Shown here one piece after another: positions 21,100 through 29,930 of a stretch of 64,000 nucleotides of DNA. Numbering within the stretch: the first letter of the stretch is position 1; every line of letters starts with the position of its first letter. The position numbers and the translations under genes were made by a program. Below the pieces are notes generated by a model. It was given only the letters and a program-made list of their open reading frames with translations, was not told the DNA's origin and searched no databases. Source of the stretch: Nitrosomonas cryotolerans ATCC 49181 (GTDB lineage: Bacteria; Pseudomonadota; Gammaproteobacteria; Burkholderiales; Nitrosomonadaceae); assembly GCF_900143275.1 (NCBI RefSeq), contig NZ_FSRO01000001.1, positions 1,356,116 through 1,420,115 on the forward strand, read 5' to 3'.

Positions 21100-22668
21100 T
21101 TAAGGCTGAATGATTTTTTCTTGTATATGGTGAATGATGTCGTCAATTTTTATTTCTTTCTCTGTGTCTATCGTGAGCACGCGTAATCGTTCCGCGCTTG
21201 AAAATGGTTCCGCTATTTTGATTTGATACTCTAAAACGGCAGAGGTTGCATCGGATACATCATCAGCGTGCTGTATACGGTCCTTAATTCGTTGATGCAG
21301 TGTTTTGACAGATGCCTGATAATCGATTATTAAATAGGGAATGCGCAATAAATCGGCGAGTTCAATCAGCAGCTGGCGCTGCTGCTGTTTTAAATTGGCT
21401 GCATCGACAATGACAGAATAGCCCGCCATGAGTAAATCTCGGGCTATCTTCGTTAACTGTGCATAAGTCTTGCGTGTTGCCGCAAATGTATAAATGCCCT
21501 GTTCAGGAATATTAGAATGGGTCTGGCCCTGGTTTGTTGGTGTATTAAATAATTGTTTGCGCTCTACATCCGAGCGTATCCGTATCGCCGGATATTTTTC
21601 CAGCAGCATGTGACTCACAAATGATTTTCCGGATCCGGATAAGCCATGATTAATCAGTAAACAGGGTGTTATGGGATTAATATAACGTTCAGCCAGTTTC
21701 AAATATGACAGGAAGTCCTGGGAAATTTTGCTTTGTTTTTGAGTGCCAGCTGGTTTCTGATTTGCGCGTAGGGCGGCTACCTTTGCTCGTACAAGTGCTC
21801 GATAGACCTTATAAAACCGTAGTAATTGTACACCAGAGTAATCTCGAGTTATCTCTAGATAACGATTCAGAAAGCGAGTGGTTAGGATATCATGTTGCCG
21901 AGCTTCAAAATCCATTGCCAGGAAAGCAATATCATTCATGACATCTATCCAGAAGAAACTTTTATTAAATTCGATACAATCAAAGATAATAATGTCATCA
22001 TTCCATAACGCAATATTTTTTAGATGCATATCACCATGGCATTCTCGGATGAATCCCTGAGATCTGCGTTGTTGGAAAATTTCAGTTAATTCATCTAATT
22101 GCTGCCTACTCCATTGTTCCAATTTCATTAGGATAGAAGAGGCGGTTACAGCATGGCTGCATAAATGGATGTGTTGGAAATTCTCTATCACAAGTTGCTG
22201 GATGTGTTCCAGACTACCAAGTTCGCTATTATCTGGAGCTGATTCAATGGATAAATGAAAATCAGCAACTATTTTAGCCAATTTATTGATGATATGATGG
22301 GGTAGCGTCTGCTTTGCCAGGAAGCGATCCAGCTGTACTGATTGTGGAAACTGCAACATCTTGACTGCGTACTCAATAGCAGAGCCTTGCCCATCTAAAT
22401 TGGGTTGTTCAGCTGAACCATAAATTGCAACGACTTCCAGATACAAACGAGGTGCTAGACGCTGATTAAGCCTGACTTCTTCTTTGCAGTAGAAATGACG
22501 TTTTTTAAGTGATGAAAAATCAAGGAAGCCAAAATTAACCGGTTTCTTTATCTTATAGGCATACTGTCCCGTTAAAAGCACCCACGAAATATGTGTTTCG
22601 ATCACCTTAAATTTCGTAACGGGGTGATGAAAAAGTATTGGATTTTGTAGTGCTTCTATTAATGACAC
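21100..22668 (-). CDS. aminoglycoside-phosphotransferase-like/P-loop ATPase fusion protein
   Basis: A 522-residue two-domain protein. The N-terminal 330 residues resemble the APH/choline kinase fold, with the catalytic loop ECHGDMHLKN and the metal-binding IIFDCIEFN. The C-terminal part is a P-loop kinase-like domain with LSGSGKSFVSHML as Walker A and a zeta-toxin/gluconokinase-like layout (VDAANLKQQQRQLL). Fusions of this type are common in proteobacteria and uncharacterised; aminoglycoside resistance should not be assumed. A MITE lies just past its stop. Confidence 0.8.
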   Translation of the reverse strand: MSLIEALQNPILFHHPVTKFKVIETHISWVLLTGQYAYKIKKPVNFGFLDFSSLKKRHFYCKEEVRLNQRLAPRLYLEVVAIYGSAEQPNLDGQGSAIEYAVKMLQFPQSVQLDRFLAKQTLPHHIINKLAKIVADFHLSIESAPDNSELGSLEHIQQLVIENFQHIHLCSHAVTASSILMKLEQWSRQQLDELTEIFQQRRSQGFIRECHGDMHLKNIALWNDDIIIFDCIEFNKSFFWIDVMNDIAFLAMDFEARQHDILTTRFLNRYLEITRDYSGVQLLRFYKVYRALVRAKVAALRANQKPAGTQKQSKISQDFLSYLKLAERYINPITPCLLINHGLSGSGKSFVSHMLLEKYPAIRIRSDVERKQLFNTPTNQGQTHSNIPEQGIYTFAATRKTYAQLTKIARDLLMAGYSVIVDAANLKQQQRQLLIELADLLRIPYLIIDYQASVKTLHQRIKDRIQHADDVSDATSAVLEYQIKIAEPFSSAERLRVLTIDTEKEIKIDDIIHHIQEKIIQP

Positions 22669-22842
22669 GGGATTTAGTCTCCTATGTATTTCGAATACAC
22701 ATTGCCGTTTTTAGAGAATTATTCCGTTTACGTGATCACCCATTAGAGATTAAACAGCCTGCCAAAAAATTTATTCGATTGATCTGCAAGCAAAGCACAG
22801 ATTTTCTGATCGTGCTGTAAAGCGAATAGCAATATATAACTT

Positions 22843-22931
22843 GAGACTTTTGCAAAAACCCTCGCTATAAATTTCAACCTATTGATTATAAAGGATTGAT
22901 TTTACAGCTATTGGGGTTTTGCAAAGGTCTT
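22843..22931 (-). mobile_element. 89-bp MITE, family A, copy 5
   Basis: Ends GAGACTTTTGCAAAAA and TTTTGCAAAGGTCTT. Flanks AACTT and ACCTT may be a decayed 5-bp duplication. Confidence 0.85.
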
Positions 22932-23197
22932 ACCTTATGACTGAACCATGTATTTATCAAACGAACGCGACTGCATATTGGACTAGCTTTCAACTGTTAT
23001 GGTTCTGAAATTTGTTAATTTTTTTCAATTTAACAGGGCTGAAACCAAATTGAAAAAAACCTGATGATCGAAGCGAAATGGAGCCAGTATTTCTTGTTCA
23101 GTTTATTCGATTATGTCATAGTTCAGAAAACAGAATGATCGTAATTTTTCTGACCATATGTCGCTATACTCACTGAATCAGTCAAGGGAGATATCAC
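22932..23197. other. intergenic region
   Basis: Nothing recognised except the strong AAGGGAG ribosome-binding site at 23184-23190 for the small gene that follows. Confidence 0.4.
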
Positions 23198-23323
23198 GTG
23201 GATGAAGAAACCAAAATATTATTACGCAGCATTGCACATCATCTGAAATGGGTTATTGTGTTGCTGCTTGCGATACTTTCGCTGTTAGTCGCTGAAGGTG
23301 TTGGTGGCAACTGGACCTGGTAG
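23198..23323 (+). CDS. 41-residue single-span membrane protein
   Basis: GTG at 23198 preceded by AAGGGAG at ideal spacing. The product has a charged N-terminus (MDEETKILLRSIAHH), one hydrophobic helix (WVIVLLLAILSLLVA) and a short GGNWTW tail. Its size and topology fit a small membrane regulator or complex subunit. I do not recognise a family. It converges on the UMF1-type transporter gene. Confidence 0.6.
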   Translation: MDEETKILLRSIAHHLKWVIVLLLAILSLLVAEGVGGNWTW

Positions 23324-23419
23324 CTACACTATCACCATTTTAATCTGTCACTGGATTGATGGCTTGTCCGATTGAATGTGCCCGCAGCCTATTACACCCG
23401 AGTCAGGTTTAATAAGCTA

Positions 23420-24745
23420 CTAAGCTAAGGCGTTTGCCTTGGCCGATTGTCGTCCGCGCTGTTCGTTGACAGTCATCAGCAATAATAATCCGAGTATGAA
23501 AAAGGCGAGTGTGGAGAGTATGGCGAGGCGATGATTGCCATCCAGTATGAAAATTACTGCACCATAGCTTAACGGTCCGATAATTGCGGCCAGTCTTACT
23601 GCCAGTCCCCATAAGCCAAAAAATTCGCCGCTACGCTGTGGTGGAGAAAACTGGCCCACAAGCGCTCGGCTCGCGGATTGGCTGGCACCGAGGGCGATAC
23701 CGATCAGATTGGCTGCGAGCCAGAAAAGGTCGGTGGTTGTCGCGTTATAGGCCAATAGAATAGCGATTATCCAGATAACCAGTGTCATGGCAAGACAATT
23801 TTTTGATCCTATCCGGTCTTGCAGCTGGCCGAAAGTAAAAGCGCCGATAGCCGCAGTGACGTTGACGATAAGAATCAGCATCAATGTATCATTGGTTTCG
23901 AAACCCATTACTTCCTGAGCATAGACAGCGGCCAGCACGATTACGGTGTTGATGCCAGCGTGATAGATGGTCAGTGTGATGAGAAAACGGAACAGATCTT
24001 GATGTTCACGCGCATTGACGATCGTATGGTACAAACGCCGGTAACCCACTTTGAAATAGCCCATGATGGTTTGTTTTTGCCTGGCAATCGCACGTTCCTT
24101 GAGCCAGAGAAAAGTAGGTGTGGCGGCGAGGGCAAATATAACGGCCACAATCAGATTGGTCATGGGTACATAGTCGGCCGCGTTACCTCCCTGTGTTTGT
24201 GACCATTGCACATAAATAAGGCAACAGCCGAGTGTTACCAGACCACCAAGATAGCCGATTGTCCAGCCAAGACCGGATAGGTGCCCCATATTATCCGGCG
24301 TGGTAATTTCGGGCAGAAAGGCCGCGATGAGATTTTCTCCTGTTGAGAACATGATCGTAGCCAGAATAACCAGAAAAATAGCCAGTTTCACATCACCCGG
24401 TCCTACCAGGCTCAGTAGTGCAGTAAAAAGAACACAGCCAAGCGTGCTGACGAGGAGAAAACGCTTCTTACCCGCGGCGTAGTCGGCGATGGCGCCCAAA
24501 ATCGGTGCGCTAAAGAGTACGATCGCGTTTGCAGTTGCCATGGTAAGCGTCCACAGCAGGGTTGCGGTACCTGGATTGGTGATATTAACGCTGACAGCTA
24601 CGACGCCAACAAAGTAGGCATTGAATATGGCAGTCAATACCACAGTGGTATAACCAGAATTGGCAAAATCATAGAAACACCAGGCCAGTTGCTCGCGACG
24701 GCTTGCCGCAGGCATGGTCCTTGTGCGGACATCAGATCGTGGCAT
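23420..24745 (-). CDS. UMF1/Atg22-like MFS transporter
   Basis: A 441-residue transporter with about 12 hydrophobic helices. The start of helix 1, REQLAWCFYDFANSGYTTVV, is the signature of the UMF1 (Atg22-like) branch of the major facilitator superfamily. Yeast Atg22 exports amino acids from the vacuole; the bacterial substrates are unknown. Full length. ATG at 24745. No partner genes nearby. Confidence 0.88.
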   Translation of the reverse strand: MPRSDVRTRTMPAASRREQLAWCFYDFANSGYTTVVLTAIFNAYFVGVVAVSVNITNPGTATLLWTLTMATANAIVLFSAPILGAIADYAAGKKRFLLVSTLGCVLFTALLSLVGPGDVKLAIFLVILATIMFSTGENLIAAFLPEITTPDNMGHLSGLGWTIGYLGGLVTLGCCLIYVQWSQTQGGNAADYVPMTNLIVAVIFALAATPTFLWLKERAIARQKQTIMGYFKVGYRRLYHTIVNAREHQDLFRFLITLTIYHAGINTVIVLAAVYAQEVMGFETNDTLMLILIVNVTAAIGAFTFGQLQDRIGSKNCLAMTLVIWIIAILLAYNATTTDLFWLAANLIGIALGASQSASRALVGQFSPPQRSGEFFGLWGLAVRLAAIIGPLSYGAVIFILDGNHRLAILSTLAFFILGLLLLMTVNEQRGRQSAKANALA

Positions 24746-24953
24746 ACGCTTATTTAAGGCAATTTGTGTGGGCGTTGATCATATCATTAAGTGAGTGAAG
24801 ATAGTAACGGTGTAACGGCCGTACCATATTAATGGTCCATAGCCCATTGTTTTTCCAAATAGGCAGTCATATAGAGTGAGACTTTTACAAAAATATCCTG
24901 TTCTGACGCACGTTTAAGCATGATTTGCTTTTATCCAGATGCAGTAAGACAGA
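24746..24953. other. intergenic region with a family A MITE end fragment
   Basis: GAGACTTTTACAAAAATATCC at 24878-24898 matches one terminal repeat of the 89-bp family; the rest is missing. Its proximity to the IS element suggests truncation by later events. Confidence 0.5.
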
Positions 24954-25098
24954 TTACATTAAAAAGGTAACCCGGTTGTGTCCGGGTTCGGCCCAATTAT
25001 GACTGTCTCTCGTGTACGAGAGAAGCATGCATTTTATCAAATAGCGCGTAAAACTTCGTCCTTCAGGGCGGAGATATAAGCGCACAGGCGAAGCCTGT

Positions 25099-25515
25099 TT
25101 AATGCGGTCTTTGCTGTTGTTCAATATATTGCTTAATAATCGAGAGTGGTGCTCCACCACAACTACCCGCAAAATAGCTTGGACTCCAAAGCATATTACC
25201 CCAAAGCTTATTTTTAATTTCGGGATAATTCTTTTTGCGAATAAGTCGGCTTGAAACGCCTTTCAAACTATTTACCAAGTTAGAAATAGCAATTTTTGGT
25301 GGATAGTTAACTAAAAGGTGAATATGATCATGCTCACCGTTAAATTCCACCAATTCTGCTTCAAAATCCAAACACACATTTTTAAATATTTCTTCCAAAT
25401 CAATTAATACCCTTCCGGAGAAAACATCTCTGCGGTATTTTGTTACAAAGACCAAATGAACATGAAGATTAAAAATGCAATTTCTTCCTGTTCTTGCATC
25501 GTTATTAACTTGCAT
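25099..25515 (-). CDS. tnpA: IS200/IS605 Y1 transposase TnpA
   Basis: 138 residues. HUH motif EHDHIHLLVNYPP with H64 and H66 for the metal, and catalytic tyrosine Y130 in IIKQYIEQQ. The SYFAGSCGGAP block and the length are those of active members. No frameshift is visible, so the element may still move. Confidence 0.95.
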   Translation of the reverse strand: MQVNNDARTGRNCIFNLHVHLVFVTKYRRDVFSGRVLIDLEEIFKNVCLDFEAELVEFNGEHDHIHLLVNYPPKIAISNLVNSLKGVSSRLIRKKNYPEIKNKLWGNMLWSPSYFAGSCGGAPLSIIKQYIEQQQRPH

Positions 25516-25547
25516 AGACCAATTCCTTTTTGGTATAATTATATACC

Positions 25548-26771
25548 ATGAAGCAGATTATACGCAAAGCCTTTAAATCTCGACTCAATCCAAATTCTGA
25601 CCAAGTACAGAAGATGGTTGAGTTTGCGGGTGCTAATCGGTTTGTTTGGAATAAAGCCTTAGCAATGAATCTGTTCAGATTAGAGCAGAAACAGCCATTG
25701 CTTTGGTACAACGAGTTGTCATTTTGGCTAAAGCTATGGAAATCCTCAGAAGATTATGGATTTCTAAAAACCGTTCATTCTCAACCGTTGCAACAAGCCT
25801 TAAAAAACTTAGAAAAAGCGTTCAAAGACGGTTTTGATAAAAAACAGCCTTTAAAACGGATTCCAAAATTCAAGAAAAAAGGTTTGAGTGACAGCTTTCG
25901 TTATCCACAAGGATTTAAGCTGGAGCAAGAGTCTAGCAAAGTGTTCTTGCCTAAAATCGGTTGGGTGAAATATCGTAATTCACGCCAAGTCATTGGTGAC
26001 GTTAAAAATATGACGATTTCCCGTAAAGGCGGTTATTGGTACGTGTCGATTCAGACTGAGTACGAGACCGAGCTAAAGCGTCATAGCTCAACCAGTATGA
26101 TTGGTGTTGATATGGGCGTTACCCGCTTTGCAACCTTGTCAGACGGCTCATACGTAGAACCTTTAAACAGTTTCAGAAAGTTATCAAAGAAACTGGCTTT
26201 TGAACAGCGTAAGCTGTCTAAAAAAGTCCGTTTCTCTGCTAACTGGAAAAAGCAGAAACAAATCATTACCCGACTGCATGAGCGTATTGCCAATGCTCGT
26301 TTAGACTTCTTACACAAAACCTCAACCGAAATCAGCAAAAATCACGCAATGGTCGTAGTTGAGAATTTAAAGATAGGAAGCATGTCTAAGAGTGCCAAGG
26401 GCAGTGTTGAAAAGCATGGTAAAAACGTCAAAGCGAAATCGGGTCTAAACAAATCCATTCTTGACCAAGGATGGGGAATGTTCGTTTCGTTCTTGGAGTA
26501 TAAACAGGCTTGTTCAGGCGGGGATGTATTGAAGGTAAACCCTCAATACACCTCTCAAACCTGCCCTGGATGTCAACATGTTAATCGTGACAATCGCAAA
26601 AGCCAAAGTGCTTTTGAATGTACAGAATGTGGATTTAAAGCCAATGCCGACTTGGTAGGTGCCTTGAATGTACTTGAGCGAGGACATCGCTTGTTAGCCT
26701 GTGGAGTTGAAACGTTAGTTTCGTCTAAGAAGCAGGAACCAGTGGCAGTAGCAATACAAACCTACTCTTAA
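25548..26771 (+). CDS. tnpB: TnpB, RNA-guided nuclease of IS200/IS605
   Basis: 407 residues with all expected catalytic parts: RuvC D188 (IGVDMG), E272 (VVVENL) and D368 (NADLVGALN), plus a zinc ribbon with C339, C342, C358 and C361. TnpB family proteins are RNA-guided DNA nucleases that bias IS retention, guided by an omega RNA read from the 3' end of the gene and the right end of the element (here roughly 26650-26824). The gene is divergent from tnpA and apparently intact. Confidence 0.95.
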   Translation: MKQIIRKAFKSRLNPNSDQVQKMVEFAGANRFVWNKALAMNLFRLEQKQPLLWYNELSFWLKLWKSSEDYGFLKTVHSQPLQQALKNLEKAFKDGFDKKQPLKRIPKFKKKGLSDSFRYPQGFKLEQESSKVFLPKIGWVKYRNSRQVIGDVKNMTISRKGGYWYVSIQTEYETELKRHSSTSMIGVDMGVTRFATLSDGSYVEPLNSFRKLSKKLAFEQRKLSKKVRFSANWKKQKQIITRLHERIANARLDFLHKTSTEISKNHAMVVVENLKIGSMSKSAKGSVEKHGKNVKAKSGLNKSILDQGWGMFVSFLEYKQACSGGDVLKVNPQYTSQTCPGCQHVNRDNRKSQSAFECTECGFKANADLVGALNVLERGHRLLACGVETLVSSKKQEPVAVAIQTYS

Positions 26772-26824
26772 CGGCTTAATAAGTCGCTAGGAATCCCCTT
26801 CGTTTAGGAAGGGGAGGATGTCAA
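26650..26824 (+). ncRNA. probable omega (guide) RNA region of the TnpB element
   Basis: In this family the guide RNA scaffold spans the end of tnpB and the right end, and its guide begins immediately outside the element. The right-end hairpin at 26795-26814 fits. The 5' limit is not visible from sequence and is only approximate. If so, the guide would be the sequence starting at 26825, the 3' end of the cbiZ-like gene on the opposite strand. Confidence 0.45.
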
Positions 26825-27559
26825 TTACACGCTACCTGTATCGTTGTATAAGCTGGTCGCGGGTTGTGTTTGTAACCAATCTTCGACTCCTTGTAGAACT
26901 GTGCTATAAACGCACCGTCCGAGAGCCTGGCCAAAGGCCGTATGTTTGCCGCAATATGCATGGGATGGATTGTTTTTAGGAAGGACTCGCGAAGCAATTG
27001 CAATGCAGTCAGTACCGGTGCCGGTGGCATTATTGAGTTGGGTACGATGTTTTTGTGTGCCTGCTATGACTGCCGCGGTGCGTGCTTCGGTAGTAATACT
27101 CAATGCTTCGAAAAGTGCCGCGTCAGTTAATTGACGATTGGTTACCACACCGATATTAATGGTACCTAATGGTGCCAGAGTCACCGTCTGACATGAGTTT
27201 ACATGACAGGCATTCGAGAGACCCACTGTCGCAACCACGCGGATATTTGTAGTAGCATCATCATGCAATGGTGTGTCGGAATGAGTGAATTTGTCGAGAC
27301 GCGCACTTGTGAGAAATATGGTTGCATGTGGATCGATACACCGGTGCCTGCGTTCCTGGATGAGTGTTCCCGGGTCAACACCCAGAGGGAGATCGCTGTT
27401 TTTTACCTGATGCCATGCCAACATACAGGTTTCCCGTAATCCACCACCAATAACCGCCCATGACACCACGCGATGCTCAGTGTGAAGTGGCCAAACCAGC
27501 CATTTTTGATCGTTTGTAAGGAAAAAGGCTGGTTTGACTGTAGTCGCAATTGTTGTCAT
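26825..27559 (-). CDS. cbiZ: adenosylcobinamide amidohydrolase, CbiZ family
   Basis: CbiZ cleaves the aminopropanol side chain from adenosylcobinamide or pseudo-B12 to salvage cobyric acid. The 244-residue protein has the family blocks GTINIGVVTNRQLTDAALFE and NATGTGTDCIAIAS. The stop codon abuts the right end of the IS element, so the natural C-terminus may have been altered by a few residues. No cob operon adjoins it, but a cobalamin riboswitch with a CobN-like gene lies at 54.6 kb, consistent with cobamide scavenging in this organism. Confidence 0.78.
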   Translation of the reverse strand: MTTIATTVKPAFFLTNDQKWLVWPLHTEHRVVSWAVIGGGLRETCMLAWHQVKNSDLPLGVDPGTLIQERRHRCIDPHATIFLTSARLDKFTHSDTPLHDDATTNIRVVATVGLSNACHVNSCQTVTLAPLGTINIGVVTNRQLTDAALFEALSITTEARTAAVIAGTQKHRTQLNNATGTGTDCIAIASRVLPKNNPSHAYCGKHTAFGQALGRCVYSTVLQGVEDWLQTQPATSLYNDTGSV

Positions 27560-27810
27560 GCGATAGGCGTTTCAATCAAAGTAGTTAGTTAAGGCGGGGT
27601 AAATGGCAGGAACGTTTTTAATTGTGGTCAATTGTACGATAAGCGGCACCATCATGCTATACGGAATCGTTTTGGAATATCGGATAATTCCCGGAAGACG
27701 TTAAGGCCGGTCATTTCCCAGGATCAGGTATGGCATCTGGATAGTAACGGATTGTCCTATAAGAATGTATTGAATAGGCGGTTACAGGTCTGAATGTGTA
27801 TGATAAGAGG

Positions 27811-28041
27811 CTATCTTAGATAGGAGGTCTTCATATTCTGAAATGATCCAGAGGGTCTTTTGAAGAATCTTCCTTGATCTGCCTTAAACGGTCGTAAGCG
27901 ACGGTCATCAGCATAGGCTATTCGATTATAGCTGAGCGTATAATTGTCTACAGTCGATTGATCCCTTTTACAGGTAAAGCGATTCTTGCTTGCCTTGCCT
28001 TGCCTTGCCTTGCCTTGCCTTGCCTTGCCTTGCCTTGCCAT
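27811..28041 (-). CDS. hypothetical repeat-bearing frame (possible phase-variable gene)
   Basis: 76 codons from an ATG directly before the pentanucleotide repeat. After the repeat the product is basic and polar (SKNRFTCKRDQSTVD...), with no family I recognise. No clear ribosome-binding site precedes the ATG, which weakens the case. The gain or loss of one unit would change the downstream frame. Confidence 0.25.
   Translation of the reverse strand: MARQGKARQGKARQGKASKNRFTCKRDQSTVDNYTLSYNRIAYADDRRLRPFKADQGRFFKRPSGSFQNMKTSYLR
27991..28035. repeat. (TGCCT)9 pentanucleotide microsatellite
   Basis: Nine perfect tandem TGCCT units, continuing as TGCC. On the minus strand the repeat begins two bases after an ATG (28041-28039) and reads as GKARQ units. 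A unit length that is not a multiple of three just inside a start codon is the pattern of slipped-strand phase variation. Confidence 0.95.
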
Positions 28042-28125
28042 GGTCGCATTTTATCAAAATTAAATAATGCGTTCCCAGAACCCTTCGACCGTAGATTTCT
28101 CTGTAATATCGTCTATGCCGATAAA

Positions 28126-28254
28126 TCAACTTGAAATGTTAGCAACGGAATATACCGATGCAACAACTAAAACCGCCAACACGCCGATTATGAGCGCGAA
28201 ATTAATACCCATTTTTTTAACTGTTTCAATATTCGTTTCTTCTGATGAACTCAT
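28126..28254 (-). CDS. 42-residue membrane protein behind an FNR/ANR-type promoter
   Basis: ATG at 28254-28252 with AAGGAG nine bases upstream. The product has a polar N-terminus (MSSSEETNIETVKKMG), one hydrophobic helix (INFALIIGVLAVLVVASVY) and ends NISS. It is too small for most gene callers. The architecture and the oxygen-type operator upstream suggest a small subunit or regulator linked to respiration, but the family is not recognised. Confidence 0.65.
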   Translation of the reverse strand: MSSSEETNIETVKKMGINFALIIGVLAVLVVASVYSVANISS

Positions 28255-28279
28255 ATTCCTTTACTCCTTATTATGTAAG

Positions 28280-28328
28280 TGTAGAGATTGTGAACCGAAT
28301 CGGAATGGGTTTCATTGATCTAGATCAA
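28280..28328 (-). promoter_or_regulatory. class II FNR/ANR promoter
   Basis: TTGATCTAGATCAA at 28315-28328 is a perfect TTGAT-N4-ATCAA box. Counting 41.5 bases downstream on the minus strand places transcription start at 28280, and a CACAAT -10-like hexamer falls exactly at -12 to -7. The small gene starts 26 bases further on. Confidence 0.75.
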
Positions 28329-28864
28329 AGAGATGCTAGATATAAGGTAGGTGACGGTATTTTTGGGTGAGAGGGCTGCTGTCAGCACTGAAAATCTTAC
28401 TTGTAATAACAGGAAGAACTTCTGATTGACGCTTATTCCGTATTTTATTGGTAAAAAATGGCGTTTTCCATTTCTTTCAGGTGGATTTTTCTATTTTAGT
28501 GGCATTCCTGGACGGATTGCGCTCTCGGATGATTCATCAGCGCATAAAAAAATGCCTGCCCGCCTCCATTTAACAATTTGTGTTTATGTAAATCCGTAAG
28601 CTTCAGATGCAATATTTCACGGTCAATTGTGACATTGACCTTGCGGCCGCAAACATTGCCTCAATTCCAGTAATTCCGAGTTTATTTGTATTTTTTACGC
28701 CAATTAATTTTTATTTATCATTGTTTTCGTTGTCTATTTTTATGACGTGGTGGAACTGTGCAGGAATCTTACCAAACAGGATAAGCATATACTTTTATAG
28801 TATTTCTGCTTTTTCTCAAGCGCAGATATAGTGCCACGAATTCATATTTAGAGTAGAGGCATGT
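28329..28864. other. intergenic region
   Basis: About 530 bases. A hydrophobic frame at 28607-28831 has no ribosome-binding site and low-complexity composition; I do not count it as a gene. Confidence 0.4.
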
Positions 28865-29845
28865 ATGAAAATCCGAAATCTTGATTTGGCGAAAAATCCG
28901 GTAAATGAAGCGCATCTACAGCTTGGGATTCCTCCGCTTGAGGAATCCGTATCCCATCCAGGCATACACCCATTCTTACGTATGGCTATTTGGTTCGCCG
29001 CCATCGTGTTAATTGCTTTAGTTTTGTTTTTAGTCGGGCGTTTTTTTCTTAACCAGACCTGGGTTAATAGTTGGCAAACAATTACCGACACGATAGACAG
29101 CAGGATTTTCTGGAGCGCTGTCGCGGTTGGCTTCTTTGCACAGGTTATTGATGGCGCATTAGGAATGGCTTATGGCGTAACAGCAACCACATTCTTACTG
29201 GCATCAGGTGCGAGTCCGGCTGCAGCAAGTGCGAGCGTTCATATTGCAGAAATTTTTACCACTGGCATTTCAGGCATTTCTCACGCCAAATTCGGTAACG
29301 TAGACAGACAGTTATTTGCACGTCTCTTGGTCCCGGGAATGCTGGGAGGAATATTAGGTGCAATATTGGTAACACATATTGATGGAGCATTATTCAAGCC
29401 TTTCATATCTGCCTATCTTTTACTGCTCGGTATCTATATTTTCAGTAAAGCATTTCGTCAGCTTCGTATCCGAAAAGAGGCACCCAGACATGTTGGTAAA
29501 CTCGCGTTATTTGGAGGTTTTATTGATGCGGCAGGCGGTGGTGGCTGGGGTCCGGTCGTCACTACCACTCTGGTTGGCACGGGTAATGATCCGCGCACAA
29601 CTATTGGCTCAGTTAATTTTGCGGAATTTTTTCTGACATTAACCACTGCTTCGGTTTTTGTATTACTGATGGAAACGGATACTTGGCCCCTTATCGTTGG
29701 TCTGGTGCTTGGAGGACTATTCGCCGCTCCATTTGCGGCTGTACTGTGCAAAAAATTTCATGCCCGTACCCTGCTTATTTTGGTAGGGGTGTTGATTTCC
29801 ATTATCAGTTTCTACAATCTCTATAAGGCATTTACCGCATTGTGA
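28865..29845 (+). CDS. TSUP (TauE/SafE-like) membrane transporter
   Basis: A 326-residue inner-membrane protein. After a soluble N-terminus and one helix (about 38-62), the TSUP repeat appears twice: GFFAQVIDGALGMAYG and, in the second half, GGFIDAAGGGGWGPVVTT, the characteristic pair. Relatives export sulfite, sulfoacetate or other organosulfur anions, or move sulfur compounds inward; the substrate is not predictable. The extra N-terminal helix is a variation on the usual eight to nine helices. The next gene, a porin, lies 85 bases downstream on the same strand. Confidence 0.85.
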   Translation: MKIRNLDLAKNPVNEAHLQLGIPPLEESVSHPGIHPFLRMAIWFAAIVLIALVLFLVGRFFLNQTWVNSWQTITDTIDSRIFWSAVAVGFFAQVIDGALGMAYGVTATTFLLASGASPAAASASVHIAEIFTTGISGISHAKFGNVDRQLFARLLVPGMLGGILGAILVTHIDGALFKPFISAYLLLLGIYIFSKAFRQLRIRKEAPRHVGKLALFGGFIDAAGGGGWGPVVTTTLVGTGNDPRTTIGSVNFAEFFLTLTTASVFVLLMETDTWPLIVGLVLGGLFAAPFAAVLCKKFHARTLLILVGVLISIISFYNLYKAFTAL

Positions 29846-29930
29846 AAATTAATTTGATTTGACCCTATTTTAAATAAGATATTGTTTTATTAGTTTGATC
29901 CAGTTATCCCATTAGGGGTTAAGGCACAGA

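Larger units (their letters stand above)
24954..26824. mobile_element. intact IS200/IS605 element with divergent tnpA and tnpB
   Basis: The left end carries a hairpin AACCCGG-TTGTGT-CCGGGTT (24969-24988) and the right end CCCCTTC-GTTTAG-GAAGGGG (26795-26814) followed by GTCAA. Between them lie complete tnpA (minus) and tnpB (plus), separated by 32 bases with a shared TATAAT-like promoter. Such elements excise and insert as single strands by a Y1 HUH transposase without target duplication. Exact outer boundaries are inferred from the hairpins. Confidence 0.88.
27560..28125. other. intergenic region with a pentanucleotide repeat
   Basis: It contains the TGCCT repeat at 27991-28035 and a repeat-bearing minus-strand frame (27811-28041), both listed separately. 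Nothing else is recognisable. Confidence 0.4.

Noticed and set aside
21100..22668. antibiotic-resistance gene
   Set aside because: The APH-like fold alone does not show aminoglycoside specificity; the fusion type is common in susceptible bacteria.
27991..28035. CRISPR-like array
   Set aside because: A 5-bp tandem repeat without spacers is a microsatellite. No CRISPR array was seen anywhere in the window.
28607..28831. hydrophobic 74-codon frame
   Set aside because: Hydrophobicity follows from T-rich DNA, and no ribosome-binding site is present.
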